DNA from: Mycobacterium sp. ENV421
GTDB lineage: Bacteria > Actinomycetota > Actinomycetes > Mycobacteriales > Mycobacteriaceae
Length of the DNA: 64,000 bases
Reading direction: 5' to 3'
Assembly (NCBI RefSeq): GCF_002887815.1
Contig: NZ_PDHO01000012.1
Span: 1-64,000, forward strand
Positions 39,074 to 47,811 of the stretch are shown one piece after another. The first letter of the stretch is position 1; every line of letters starts with the position of its first letter. The notes beneath the pieces were generated by a model. The model ran no database searches. It was not told the origin of the DNA and saw only the letters and a program-made list of their open reading frames with translations. Both the position numbers and the translations under genes were made by a program.

Positions 39074-39081
39074 CAGCGACC

Positions 39082-40176
39082 GTGACACATTGCCAACGTC
39101 GGGACCGGCTGGCCGCCCGGCTGTCCGCCGACGGACTGGACGCAATCCTGGTCAGTGACCTGGTCAACGTGCGTTATCTCTCCGGTTTCAGCGGGTCGAA
39201 CGCGGCGCTGTTGGTCTTCGCAGGCGACACGCCCGACGTGTTGGCCACCGATTCGCGTTACCGGACGCAGGCCGCACAGCAGGCGCCGGACCTGGAAACG
39301 GTGATCGAGCGGGCCTGTGGGCGTCACCTCGTCGGCCGCGCGGTGGCCGACGGGGCCCGCCGGATCGGGTTCGAGAGCCACGTCGTGACCGTCGACGGGT
39401 TCGACGCCCTGGCCCGTGAAGTCGACGAGCACCCGGCGGCCGAACTGGTGCGGGCCTCCGGCACGGTCGAGGCGCTGCGGGAGATCAAGGACGCCGGTGA
39501 GATCGCCCTGCTGCGGCTGGCCTGCGAAGCCGCCGACGCCGCCCTGGCGGTACTGGTGAGCAGCGACGGGCTGCGGCCGGGACGCACCGAACGCGAGGTC
39601 GGCCGCCAGCTCGAAGCGCTGATGCTCGAGCACGGCGCGGACGGGCCGTCGTTCGAGACCATCGTGGCCACCGGAGCCAATTCGGCGATCCCACATCACC
39701 GGCCCACCGACGCGGTGTTGGGCAGCGGCGACTTCGTCAAGATCGACTTCGGCGCGCTGGTCGGCGGTTATCACTCCGACATGACCCGCACGTTCGTGCT
39801 CGGCGCCGCAGCCGAGTGGCAGCTGGAGATCTACGAGCTGGTGGCGGCGGCCCAGCGGGCCGGCCGCGACGCTCTCGAGGTGGGGGCGGATCTTCGTGAC
39901 GTGGACGGTGCGGCCAGGCAGGTGATCGTCGACGCGGGCTACGGCGAGTTCTTCGGGCACGGCCTCGGGCACGGTGTCGGACTGCAGATCCACGAAGCGC
40001 CGGGAATCAACTCCGCCGCCGCCGGTACACTGCTTGCTGGCTCCGTGGTGACCGTGGAACCCGGTGTCTACCTGCCCGACCGTGGCGGTGTCCGCATCGA
40101 GGACACCCTGGTCGTCGGCGAGCGAAGCCCAGAACTACTGACCCGGTTCCCCAAGGAACTGACCGTCCTGACCTAG
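39082..40176 (+). CDS. pepQ: Xaa-Pro aminopeptidase/dipeptidase (M24 family)
   Basis: This 364-residue protein starts at GTG 39082. It has a creatinase-like N-terminal domain ([30 protein letters not shown]) and a pita-bread M24 catalytic domain. The metal ligands are seen in [20 protein letters not shown] (two Asp), [17 protein letters not shown] (His), [11 protein letters not shown] (Glu) and [11 protein letters not shown] (Glu). It cleaves peptide bonds next to proline. Gene order pepQ-efp-nusB is the same as in M. tuberculosis (Rv2535c-Rv2533c). It is 14 bp upstream of efp and probably co-transcribed with it. Confidence 0.93.
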   Translation: MTHCQRRDRLAARLSADGLDAILVSDLVNVRYLSGFSGSNAALLVFAGDTPDVLATDSRYRTQAAQQAPDLETVIERACGRHLVGRAVADGARRIGFESHVVTVDGFDALAREVDEHPAAELVRASGTVEALREIKDAGEIALLRLACEAADAALAVLVSSDGLRPGRTEREVGRQLEALMLEHGADGPSFETIVATGANSAIPHHRPTDAVLGSGDFVKIDFGALVGGYHSDMTRTFVLGAAAEWQLEIYELVAAAQRAGRDALEVGADLRDVDGAARQVIVDAGYGEFFGHGLGHGVGLQIHEAPGINSAAAGTLLAGSVVTVEPGVYLPDRGGVRIEDTLVVGERSPELLTRFPKELTVLT

Positions 40177-40190
40177 GAGAACGACCTACC

Positions 40191-40754
40191 GTGGCATCCA
40201 CTGCCGATTTCAAGAACGGCCTTGTGCTGAACATCGACGGCCAGCTCTGGCAGATCACCGAGTTCCAGCACGTCAAACCGGGCAAGGGCCCGGCGTTTGT
40301 GCGCACCAAGCTCAAGAACGTGCTGTCCGGCAAGGTGGTCGACAAGACCTACAACGCCGGGGTGAAGGTGGAAACCGCGACCGTCGACCGGCGCGACGCC
40401 ACCTACCTCTACCGCGACGGCTCGGATTTCGTGTTCATGGACTCGGAGGACTTCGAGCAGCACCCGCTGCCCGAGGCGCTGGTCGGCCGGCTGGCAGATT
40501 TCCTGCTCGAGGGCATGCCGGTGCAGATCGCGTTCAACGAGGGCGCGCCGCTGTACCTGGAGTTGCCGGTGACCGTCGAGCTCGAGGTCGCCAGCACCGA
40601 GCCCGGCCTGCAGGGCGACCGTTCCAGCGCGGGCACCAAGCCGGCGACGCTGGAGACCGGGGCCGAGATCCAGGTTCCGCTGTTCATCAACACCGGGGAC
40701 AAACTGAAGGTCGATTCCCGCGACGGCAGTTATCTGGGGCGTGTGAACTCCTGA
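40191..40754 (+). CDS. efp: elongation factor P
   Basis: This 187-residue protein starts at GTG 40191, with TAGGAGAACG upstream. The three beta-barrel domains are complete. The loop [17 protein letters not shown] has Lys32 at the tip, the position that some bacteria modify. The KOW-like and OB domains end with [21 protein letters not shown] relieves ribosome stalling at proline runs, such as those in the Pro-rich proteins of this window. It is followed by nusB after 1 bp. Confidence 0.97.
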   Translation: MASTADFKNGLVLNIDGQLWQITEFQHVKPGKGPAFVRTKLKNVLSGKVVDKTYNAGVKVETATVDRRDATYLYRDGSDFVFMDSEDFEQHPLPEALVGRLADFLLEGMPVQIAFNEGAPLYLELPVTVELEVASTEPGLQGDRSSAGTKPATLETGAEIQVPLFINTGDKLKVDSRDGSYLGRVNS

Positions 40755-40755
40755 T

Positions 40756-41247
40756 ATGGCCGACCGCAAGGCCGACAAGGGTCGGCATCAGGCGCGCAAG
40801 CGTGCCGTCGACCTGCTGTTCGAGGCCGAGGCCCGGGGTCTGACCCCGGCCGAGGTGGCCGAGGGGCGCAGCGCGCTCGCCGAGTCGAACGCGGACGTGT
40901 CGGCACTGAACCCGTACACGGTGACCGTCGCGCAGGGCGTCACGGCGACCACGGCCCATATCGACGAGCTGATCACCTCGCACCTGCAGGGCTGGACGCT
41001 GGAGCGGCTGCCGGCCGTGGACCGCGCGATCCTGCGGGTGGCGGTGTGGGAGCTGCTGCACGCCGAGGACGTTCCGGAGCCGGTGGCCGTCGACGAGGCG
41101 GTCGAGCTGGCCAAGGAGCTGTCCACCGATGACTCACCTGGTTTCGTCAACGGGGTGCTCGGCCAGGTCATGCTGGTGACCCCGCAGATCCGTGCGGCCT
41201 CGCACGCGGTCACAGACGCGGTCCGGGGCCCCATCCCGGAGACGTAA
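40756..41247 (+). CDS. nusB: transcription antitermination factor NusB
   Basis: This 163-residue protein starts at ATG 40756, one base after the efp stop. The all-helical NusB fold is shown by [20 protein letters not shown], the central helix [20 protein letters not shown], and [20 protein letters not shown] plus VLGQV. NusB with NusE (S10) binds boxA RNA and prevents premature termination in rRNA operons. Length is normal for mycobacteria. After the stop the conserved block ends and a decayed fragment follows. Confidence 0.96.
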   Translation: MADRKADKGRHQARKRAVDLLFEAEARGLTPAEVAEGRSALAESNADVSALNPYTVTVAQGVTATTAHIDELITSHLQGWTLERLPAVDRAILRVAVWELLHAEDVPEPVAVDEAVELAKELSTDDSPGFVNGVLGQVMLVTPQIRAASHAVTDAVRGPIPET

Positions 41248-41348
41248 CCTCGCCGAGGCGGTCGCCGACGGGTTCGCCGCCCGCCTCGGTGAGCGAGTGC
41301 CGGCCTACTCCGGGGTGGCCCAGAAACAACAGCCAGCCGCGCACCGAT

Positions 41349-41519
41349 CTACTCGAATCCTCCGGCGCCAGTGCGCATTTCCTGCACAACCCACTGCAGC
41401 GCGCGAAACGGGACGTCGACGTCATCGCCGGCCACGTGGTGTTCGACTACGACGTGAGCCGCGAGCTGGCCGGCGCGCTGGAGATCGGCGCGCCGGTCTC
41501 GCCGATCGCGATGGTCTAG
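41349..41519 (+). pseudogene. C-terminal remnant of an acyl-CoA dehydrogenase-fold monooxygenase
   Basis: About 56 codons ending at TAG 41517-41519 read LLESSGASAHFLHNPLQRAK, then RDVDVIAGHVVFDYDVSREL. This matches the type-2 acyl-CoA dehydrogenase C-terminal pattern (Ser-Gly-Ala/Ser, NPLQR..RDV....H...), known from HsaA/HpaB-like flavin monooxygenases. No catalytic core precedes it. The region 41248-41348 after nusB contains only out-of-frame sequence (possibly LAEAVADGFAARLGERVP in another frame). It is a gene remnant at the junction between the nusB block and the sugar locus. Its stop overlaps the btpA-like stop. Confidence 0.65.
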
Positions 41520-42322
41520 CGGGCGCTCCTGGCATTGGCCATGAGCTCGGCCACCCGTTCACGCTGAGCCGGGTTCTCGAAGACGCCGTCCTTCTTGAAA
41601 TACGTCCCGACGATGGCGCCGTCGGCCACAGCCAGCTGGTCGGCGACGTTCTCGGCCCTGACGCCGGTGTTGACGAACACCGGGACGGTGCCCGCGGATT
41701 TCTTGACGACGGACAGTGCCTCGAGATCCGTTGGGGCGCCGGCGGTCAGACCTGATACACAGATGGCGTCGGGAAGCGTCGCGAACACCGTGGTGCGGGT
41801 GATCGACGCGAGATCGCGCTGAGCGAGGTAGGTGGCGGACTCCGGAACGATGTTGAAGAACAGCTTCACCCCGGCGCCGCCGATGCGGGTGCGGTGACGG
41901 GCAACCTCACCGATGTTGGTGTCCCACAACCCGAAATCGCTGGCGTACACACCGGTGAAGATCTCGCGGACGTACTGTGCGCCGGTGGCGACCGCGAGGT
42001 CGATCGACGCGCGACCGTCCCACAACACGTTGACCCCGTACGGAATCGAGATGTCGCCGAGCAGCTGACCGATGATGCGGGCCATGGTGATCGCGGTGAT
42101 CGGTTCGGTCTTCGTGAGGTAGGGCAGGCTGAACTCGTTCGAGATCATCACCCCGTCGACGCCGCCCTGCTGAAGCGCGTCGAGCTCCTCCTTGGCGCGG
42201 TCCACCACGGCTGTGAGTCCGGCTCGGGTGTCGAATCCGGGGTCGCCGGGCAGCGCGGAGAGATGAAGCATCGCGATCACGGGCTTCTGTACGGAGAAGA
42301 CCTCGCGCACCCAGTCGGCCAT
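41516..42322 (-). CDS. BtpA/SgcQ-family TIM-barrel protein
   Basis: This 268-residue protein starts at ATG 42322, with AAAGGGG upstream. Family segments are MLHLSALPGDPGFDT, GGVDGVMISNEFSLPYL, VLWDGRASIDLAVATGAQYV, REIFTGVYASDFGLWDTN and TVPVFVNTGVRAENVADQLA, with DGAIVGTYFKKDGVFENP near the end. SgcQ and BtpA homologues occur in carbohydrate operons and, separately, in photosystem I biogenesis. Their chemistry is not well established. It is divergent from the deoR-like gene of the sugar locus, so it probably belongs to the same regulon and acts on a sugar phosphate or breakdown product. Confidence 0.88.
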   Translation of the reverse strand: MADWVREVFSVQKPVIAMLHLSALPGDPGFDTRAGLTAVVDRAKEELDALQQGGVDGVMISNEFSLPYLTKTEPITAITMARIIGQLLGDISIPYGVNVLWDGRASIDLAVATGAQYVREIFTGVYASDFGLWDTNIGEVARHRTRIGGAGVKLFFNIVPESATYLAQRDLASITRTTVFATLPDAICVSGLTAGAPTDLEALSVVKKSAGTVPVFVNTGVRAENVADQLAVADGAIVGTYFKKDGVFENPAQRERVAELMANARSAR

Positions 42323-42416
42323 GTGAACCCCTTTCGGTTGAGACTGTCTGTTTCTAACGCACCGCTGTCGAGTTCTGCAAGAAAATTACAGATTGTTCGG
42401 AATAGTCCGGTAATTG

Positions 42417-42445
42417 TTGCAGCAAAGTCGTGAAGACTTTACATT
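42417..42445 (+). promoter_or_regulatory. deoR-like promoter with direct repeats in a divergent region
   Basis: TTGCAG (42417-42422) and TACATT (42440-42445) are 17 bp apart, a good sigma-A promoter. ATTGTT occurs at 42392-42397 and 42413-42418, 21 bp (two helical turns) apart. TCGTGAA occurs at 42428-42434 and 42458-42464, 30 bp apart and flanking the -10. Either pair could be the DeoR operator. On the other strand TAATTT (42383-42388) may be the -10 of the btpA-like gene. Confidence 0.5.
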
Positions 42446-42492
42446 GAGTCCCACACTTCGTGAATCACTCACAACAAGGAGCGGGCGAACTG

Positions 42493-43302
42493 GTGTCAGC
42501 CAAGACGCGGCGTGCGCAGATAGAGCAGCGGGTCCTCGACGAAGGCGAGATCGAATACGCCTCGTTGGCACAGGAGTACGGCGTCTCCGAGATGACGATC
42601 CGCCGAGACGTCGACGCGTTGGAGGCATCCGGTCTGGTTCGTCGCATCACCGGTGGTGCGATCAAGGCCTACCAGAAGGCCGAAGAACCATCCTTCGAGA
42701 GCCGGGCGTCGAGATCGGCCACCGAGAAGATGCACATCGCCGAGGCTGCGGTCGAACTGCTCGAGCCCGGCGAGACCGTCATCCTCGACAGCGGCAGCAC
42801 CGTGCTGGCGGTGGCTCGCGCCATCCGCGGGCGCCGGCTCGGGCTCACCATCGTGACGCCGAGCCTGCTGGCCGCCATCGAGCTCGCGGACGAACCCGAC
42901 ACCACGATCATCGTCACCGGCGGGAACCTTCGCCCCGGCGAGCTGAGCCTGATCGGCTTCGAAACCGAAGCGGTGTACCGGATGTACAACTGCGACACCT
43001 ACATCATGGGTGTCGCCGGCGTCGACCCCGTCCGTGGCCTGACCGACTATCACCGGGTCGAGGGCAGCGCCAAGCGTGCGGCCGCCGGCGCCGCCGACCG
43101 CATCATCGTCGTCGCCGATGAGTCCAAACTCGGCCGGGTCCAGCTGTTGACCGTTGCTCCGCTGAGCGCGGCGGGCCACATCGTCACCGACAGTCCTCCC
43201 GACCACCCCACCCTGGTGGCCGCTCGCAACCTCGGCGTCGAGGTGCTGTGCGTGGATCGAGACGGCAGGCCCGGCGACGGCGTCCTGGATGAAGCCCTGT
43301 GA
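42493..43302 (+). CDS. DeoR-family transcriptional regulator
   Basis: This 269-residue protein starts at GTG 42493, with AAGGAG at 42475-42480; GTG 42460 in the same frame is an alternative. The N-terminal helix-turn-helix reads YASLAQEYGVSEMTIRRDVD then GLVRRITGGAIK. The DeoR C-terminal sensor domain has ILDSGSTVLAVARAIRG, ITGGNLRPGELSLIG-like VTGGNLRPGELSLIGFETEA, YIMGVAGVDPVRGLTDY and VVADESKLGRVQL. Such regulators bind phosphorylated sugars. The stop overlaps the kinase start (GTGA), so it is the first gene of the operon to 50469 and probably autoregulated. Confidence 0.92.
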   Translation: MSAKTRRAQIEQRVLDEGEIEYASLAQEYGVSEMTIRRDVDALEASGLVRRITGGAIKAYQKAEEPSFESRASRSATEKMHIAEAAVELLEPGETVILDSGSTVLAVARAIRGRRLGLTIVTPSLLAAIELADEPDTTIIVTGGNLRPGELSLIGFETEAVYRMYNCDTYIMGVAGVDPVRGLTDYHRVEGSAKRAAAGAADRIIVVADESKLGRVQLLTVAPLSAAGHIVTDSPPDHPTLVAARNLGVEVLCVDRDGRPGDGVLDEAL

Positions 43303-44783
43303 GCGGCTACACCATCGGGGTGGACATCGGCACGACCGGCACCAAGACGGTGCTGCTGGACACCGACGGTGGCATCGTCGCGCACACCAGCCGTGAATCA
43401 ACACTTTTCAGTGACCGACCCGGCTGGGCCGAGGCGGATCCGGACCAGTGGCTGGCCAATGTGGTCAGCTCGCTCACCGAGGTCGTCTCCGCCGCGGGTA
43501 TCGCACCGGCGGATGTCAAAGCCATCGCCACCACGGGCATGGTGCCTGCCGTGATCGCCATCGATGCCGCCGGCCGGCCATTGCGGCGGGCAATCCTGCA
43601 GAACGACGCCCGGGCCGCCGACGAGATCCGCACCCTGGCAACGGCCCTGGCCGATATCGACCTCGTCGAATTGACGGGTGCCGCGCTGACCCAGCAGTCG
43701 GTCGCGCCCACCGTACTCTGGCTGCAGCGCCACGAACCTGATATCGCCTCGCGGACAGCCTATTTCGTCGGCTCCTACGACTGGTTGCTGGTCGCTCTCG
43801 GTGCCCCGGCTCATGTCGAGAAGAACTGGGCCCTGGAGTCCGGCCTGTTCACCATCGGCGGCGAGCCGGTCGGCGCGGTGATGTCCGCCGCCGGTATCGA
43901 TCCCGCGCTCCTGCCGCCGGTCCGCTCGCCCGGAGACGTCGCCGGCGGGCTCAGCGACGAGATGGCCGAACGCACCGGTCTGCGCGCGGGCACCGCGCTG
44001 GTCGTCGGTGGTGCCGACCACGTGTTGTCGGCGTTCGCGGCGGGCGTCGAAGAACACGGCGACTGGTTGGTGAAGCTGGGGGGAGCCGGCGACATCCTGG
44101 TGGCCAGCGACGATCCCGTCGTCGACCGACGCCTGTACCTGGATGCCCATCCGGTGCCCGGACGGTGGCTGCCCAACGGCTGCATGGCCACCAGCGGCAG
44201 CCTGATCCGCTGGTTCCAAAGCCTCATCGGCGGTGCGGATCTGCTGAACTTGGACAGCGAAGCGCAGCAGCGCAGGCCCGCCGAAGTCCTCTGCCTTCCG
44301 TACTTCCTCGGCGAAAAGAGCCCGCTGCACGACCCGGACCTGCGCGGTGTCTACGCCGGCCTGCACTTGGGTACCACCCGCGCCGACATGTACCGCGCGA
44401 CCCTGGAGGCCATCGCCTTCGGCTTCCGCCACCACGTCGAAGTGTTCGGCGAGCTGGGTATCGAGCTCGGCCGTGCATCGATCACCAACGGCGGCAGCAA
44501 GTCCACGCTCTGGAAGCAGATCCACGCCGAGGTCCTCGGCGTGCCGGTGCATCCGATCGTCGACCATCCCGGCGCCTCACTGGGGGCCGCGCTGATCGCC
44601 GCGGTCGGTGTCGGAGCGCTGGCGGGATGGGACCAGTGCCGGCAGTTCGTCCGGCTCGGCGAACCCGTCGTGCCCGACCCCGCCAATGTCGCGGTCTACG
44701 ACGCCGCATACCAGGAATGGCGCGACCTGGCCACCGACACCACCGCCATCTCGCACACGCTAGCTGAAAGGACTCGTCAATGA
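43299..44783 (+). CDS. FGGY-family carbohydrate kinase
   Basis: This 494-residue kinase starts at GTG 43299, overlapping the regulator stop. The N-terminal phosphate loop GVDIGTTGTKTVLLDTDG, the substrate region SRPGWAEADPDQW-like FSDRPGWAEADPDQWLANVV, the Asp of VVGGADHVLSAFAAG and the C-terminal adenosine motif ASITNGGSKSTLWKQIHAEV are present. It is closest in look to xylulokinase/gluconokinase members, but substrate residues do not allow a firm call. It should phosphorylate an imported sugar, or the ketose or polyol derived from it, with ATP. It is coupled to the SDR gene by an ATGA overlap. Confidence 0.92.
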   Translation: MSGYTIGVDIGTTGTKTVLLDTDGGIVAHTSRESTLFSDRPGWAEADPDQWLANVVSSLTEVVSAAGIAPADVKAIATTGMVPAVIAIDAAGRPLRRAILQNDARAADEIRTLATALADIDLVELTGAALTQQSVAPTVLWLQRHEPDIASRTAYFVGSYDWLLVALGAPAHVEKNWALESGLFTIGGEPVGAVMSAAGIDPALLPPVRSPGDVAGGLSDEMAERTGLRAGTALVVGGADHVLSAFAAGVEEHGDWLVKLGGAGDILVASDDPVVDRRLYLDAHPVPGRWLPNGCMATSGSLIRWFQSLIGGADLLNLDSEAQQRRPAEVLCLPYFLGEKSPLHDPDLRGVYAGLHLGTTRADMYRATLEAIAFGFRHHVEVFGELGIELGRASITNGGSKSTLWKQIHAEVLGVPVHPIVDHPGASLGAALIAAVGVGALAGWDQCRQFVRLGEPVVPDPANVAVYDAAYQEWRDLATDTTAISHTLAERTRQ

Positions 44784-45553
44784 GCAAGACCGTGGTCGTC
44801 ACCGGAGCCGGATCGGGAATCGGCAAGGCGATCGCTACCGTTGCCGCCCAACGCGATTGGCGGGTGGTCGTCACCGACATCGATCTCGACGCGGCCGCCG
44901 CCGTTGCGGCCGGCCTTGACGACCCGGCCGGCCTGGGCCACGAAGCCACCCAGCTCGACGTCACCGATCCGGCGCAGGCCGCCATGGTCGCCGACGACAT
45001 CGCCGACCGGCTCGGGCTGGACGCGTGGATGAGCAACGCCGGCATCTCGTTCATGGTGCCGTTTCTCGACGTGTCGCTGGACAACTACGAGCTGACGATG
45101 GACATCAACCTCAAGGGGGTCTTCATCTGCGGTCAGGCGGCCGCCCGCGCCATGGTCCGCACCGGGCGCCGGGGGACGATCGTCAACACCGCGTCGATGG
45201 CGGGCAAGCAGGGCCGCGTGCCCTATCTGTCCGACTACGTCGCCTCCAAGCACGGGGTCGTCGGCCTGACCCAGGCGATGGCATACGAACTCGCCGAGCA
45301 CGGCATCACCGTCAACTGTGTGTGCCCCGGATTCGTGGCCACCCCCATGCAGTCGCGCGAATTGGACTGGGAAGCGCAACTTCGCGGAACCACGCCCGAG
45401 AAGGTCAAGCAGATGTGGATCGACGACACACCGCTGGGCCGTTTACAGCAGCCGGAGGACGTCGCCTACACCGTCGCCTTCCTGCTCTCCGATGACGCCC
45501 GGTTCATCACCGGCGAGGCGCTGGCCGTCAACGGCGGCGCCTACATGGATTAG
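44780..45553 (+). CDS. SDR, probable polyol/sugar dehydrogenase
   Basis: This 257-residue protein starts at ATG 44780, overlapping the kinase. The cofactor motif VTGAGSGIGKAIA is at residues 7-19, and TDIDLDAAAAV gives an Asp at the cofactor-specificity position, which favours NAD. The NAG motif (MSNAGISFMVP), catalytic Ser (NTASMAGKQG) and YVASK complete the active site. The C-terminus FITGEALAVNGGAYMD is typical. In polyol loci such enzymes oxidise a sugar alcohol to a ketose before phosphorylation by the FGGY kinase, and that is the likely role here. Confidence 0.92.
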   Translation: MSKTVVVTGAGSGIGKAIATVAAQRDWRVVVTDIDLDAAAAVAAGLDDPAGLGHEATQLDVTDPAQAAMVADDIADRLGLDAWMSNAGISFMVPFLDVSLDNYELTMDINLKGVFICGQAAARAMVRTGRRGTIVNTASMAGKQGRVPYLSDYVASKHGVVGLTQAMAYELAEHGITVNCVCPGFVATPMQSRELDWEAQLRGTTPEKVKQMWIDDTPLGRLQQPEDVAYTVAFLLSDDARFITGEALAVNGGAYMD

Positions 45554-45584
45554 CCCTGATGTTCACCACCGAAAAGGGGAAGCA

Positions 45585-46901
45585 ATGAAGTTCACAACTC
45601 CGGGGTTGCGGCGCGCCGCAACATGTCTGGGCGCCATCGGCGCGTCGGCGCTCCTACTCTCGGGGTGCGCGGGCAGCGGCGGGCCGGAAACCCCGTCCGC
45701 GACCGGCTCTGGCCAGATCCCGACCGACATGTCGGGCACCGTCAACATCTTGATGGAAAACGTGCCCGACACCGACATCGTCAAGTCGATGATCCCCGAG
45801 TTCAACAAGAAATACCCGAACATCAAGGTGAGCATCGAGCCGCAGACCTACGACCAGATCCGCGACAAGCTGGTCGCATCCTTCCAGGCGCCCAAGGCGA
45901 CCTACGACCTCGTCGTCGTCGACAACGTCTGGATGAAGGACTTCGTCGCTGCGAACTGGTTGCAGCCGTTGGATTCTCGCATCGACTCGACGGCCGACTA
46001 CGACTACGCGGACTTCTTCAAGCCGCTCACCGACATCGACACCGTCGACGGTAAGCGGTACGCGGTGCCGTTCTACAACTACGCGCTCGGTTACATCTAC
46101 AGCGTGCCCGACTACCAGAAGGCGGGCCTGACCGAACCGAAGACCCTCGAGGACCTGGTGGCCAACTCGAAGAAGCTGGTCTCCGGTGATCGGGCCGGCA
46201 TCGCCATGCAGCCGCAGCGCGGCTACAAGGTGTTCGAGGAATGGGCCAACTTCCTGTTCGCCGCGGGCGGTTCGATCTACGACGACTCGGGCAAGTACAC
46301 CCTCGACACCCCCGAGGCCAAGAAGGCGCTGTCGGCCTACGTCGACCTGTACAACACCGCAGCCCCGAAGAACAGCCTCAACTGGGGCTTCGACGAGGCC
46401 GGCCGGTCGGTGTCCAGCGGGCAGTCGGCGTCACTGGTCAGTTACAACTGGAACCTGCCGTCGCTGAACGCCCCGGACGGAACGGCCGCCAAGTCCGGCG
46501 TCGGTCCGTTCAAGTTGACCGCCATGCCCGGTGGCGTCGACGTGCTGGGCTCGTGGAGCTGGGCGATCCCGCAGAACTCCGGGAACGCCGACGCCGCATG
46601 GGCATTCGCCTCGTGGCTGACGTCCAAGCCGGTCGACCTCGAGCGGGTCATCAAGGGCGGCGCAGTCATTCGCAGCAGCAGCACGCAGGATCCCAAGGTG
46701 CTCGCCGACGGATTCGGTGCCGACTATTACTCGGTGGTCAAGGACATCCTGTCCAAGGCCAAGCCGCTGAGCAACCAGACCAACGCCGAGGAGATGATCC
46801 AAGCCGTCGGAACGGAATTGAACGAGGCCGTGGCCGGCACCAAGAGCATCGACGACGCCCTGCGCGATGCGCAGGCCGCCGCCGAGAAGACCCGAGGCTG
46901 A
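45585..46901 (+). CDS. ABC transporter sugar-binding lipoprotein
   Basis: This 438-residue protein starts at ATG 45585, with AAGGGGAAG upstream. The signal sequence ends in the lipobox LLLSGC, so Cys28 should be lipidated after cleavage. The mature protein is a family-1 solute-binding protein (COG1653): VNILMENVPDTDIVKSMIPE, FNKKYPNIKVSIEPQTYDQI, YDLVVVDNVWMKDFV, YAVPFYNYALGYIYSVPDYQ and GSWSWAIPQNSGNADAAWAF. It captures a carbohydrate outside the membrane for the two permeases that follow. Aromatic residues (Trp, Tyr) are frequent, as in sugar sites. Confidence 0.93.
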   Translation: MKFTTPGLRRAATCLGAIGASALLLSGCAGSGGPETPSATGSGQIPTDMSGTVNILMENVPDTDIVKSMIPEFNKKYPNIKVSIEPQTYDQIRDKLVASFQAPKATYDLVVVDNVWMKDFVAANWLQPLDSRIDSTADYDYADFFKPLTDIDTVDGKRYAVPFYNYALGYIYSVPDYQKAGLTEPKTLEDLVANSKKLVSGDRAGIAMQPQRGYKVFEEWANFLFAAGGSIYDDSGKYTLDTPEAKKALSAYVDLYNTAAPKNSLNWGFDEAGRSVSSGQSASLVSYNWNLPSLNAPDGTAAKSGVGPFKLTAMPGGVDVLGSWSWAIPQNSGNADAAWAFASWLTSKPVDLERVIKGGAVIRSSSTQDPKVLADGFGADYYSVVKDILSKAKPLSNQTNAEEMIQAVGTELNEAVAGTKSIDDALRDAQAAAEKTRG

Positions 46902-46956
46902 CCCCGATTCTGACACTGTGGGATCCGGCGACCGTGACGAGTAGGAAGGACCCGGC

Positions 46957-47811
46957 ATGACCAGATTCAAATACGGGATGTTGAGTCCGCTGCTGGCGCT
47001 GTTCGTCGCGGTCGTCGGATTCCCACTGTTCTACGCGCTCTACCTCAGCGCCACCGACTACAAGCTCACCGATCGGCGCGCACCCCGGTTCGTCGGACTG
47101 ACGAACTACGTCAACACCCTCACCAACGCCGATTTCTGGCAGGCATTCGGGACCACCGCCACCTACGTCCTGGTGGCGGTGGTACTCGAGCTGGTCATCG
47201 GCCTGGTGCTGGCGATGGCGCTGCAGCGTCAGAAGTGGGCTCGGGATGTCACCCGCGCAATGTTGCTGGCGCCCATGTTCATCACGCCGGTCGCCGTCGG
47301 TCTGACGTTCCGATTCCTGCTCAACGACCAGCTCGGCGCAATCCCGTTCGTGCTGAAGAAGTTCGGTGTGGACATCGATTTCCTGGGCTCGGGTCATGCG
47401 CTCTACACGTTGGCCCTCATCGACGTCTGGCAGTGGACACCGTTCATGGTGTTGCTGTTGCTGGCCGGCCTGGAATCGATCCCCAAACAGCCGCTGGAGG
47501 CGGCACGCGTGGACGGCGCGCCGCCCTGGTATGTGTTCTGGCGGGTCATCCTGCCGCTGCTGCGGCCCGTGCTGGCGGTCGCGGTGCTGCTGCGGGCGCT
47601 GGACGCGATGAAGGTCTTCGAATACGTCTACGCCACCACCAAAGGCGGACCCGGCACCGAAACCCAGACCCTGCAGTACTACACGTATCAGACCGGCGTG
47701 CAGTTCTTCCGGCTCGGCAGCGCGGCCTCGATGGCGTTCGTGGTGCTCGCCGTGGTGCTGACCGCGGTCGTGATCACCTTCCGGCTGCTGGAGAGGAACC
47801 GCGACGCATGA
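46957..47811 (+). CDS. ABC sugar transporter permease 1 (MalF-type)
   Basis: This 284-residue protein starts at ATG 46957, with AGGAAGGA upstream. Six helices are predicted, starting LLALFVAVVGFPLFYALYLS. The EAA loop that binds the ATPase is EAARVDGAPPWYVFWRVILP, followed by LLRPVLAVAVLLRAL. The region VFEYVYATTKGGPGTETQTL is typical of CUT1 permeases. It pairs with the next gene, which it overlaps by 4 bp (ATGA), to form the membrane channel. Confidence 0.95.
   Translation: MTRFKYGMLSPLLALFVAVVGFPLFYALYLSATDYKLTDRRAPRFVGLTNYVNTLTNADFWQAFGTTATYVLVAVVLELVIGLVLAMALQRQKWARDVTRAMLLAPMFITPVAVGLTFRFLLNDQLGAIPFVLKKFGVDIDFLGSGHALYTLALIDVWQWTPFMVLLLLAGLESIPKQPLEAARVDGAPPWYVFWRVILPLLRPVLAVAVLLRALDAMKVFEYVYATTKGGPGTETQTLQYYTYQTGVQFFRLGSAASMAFVVLAVVLTAVVITFRLLERNRDA

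Noticed and set aside
41192..41755. A 187-codon plus-strand frame from the end of nusB into the btpA-like gene
   Set aside because: It overlaps nusB in another frame and is antisense to the btpA-like gene; only a short part might be remnant sequence.
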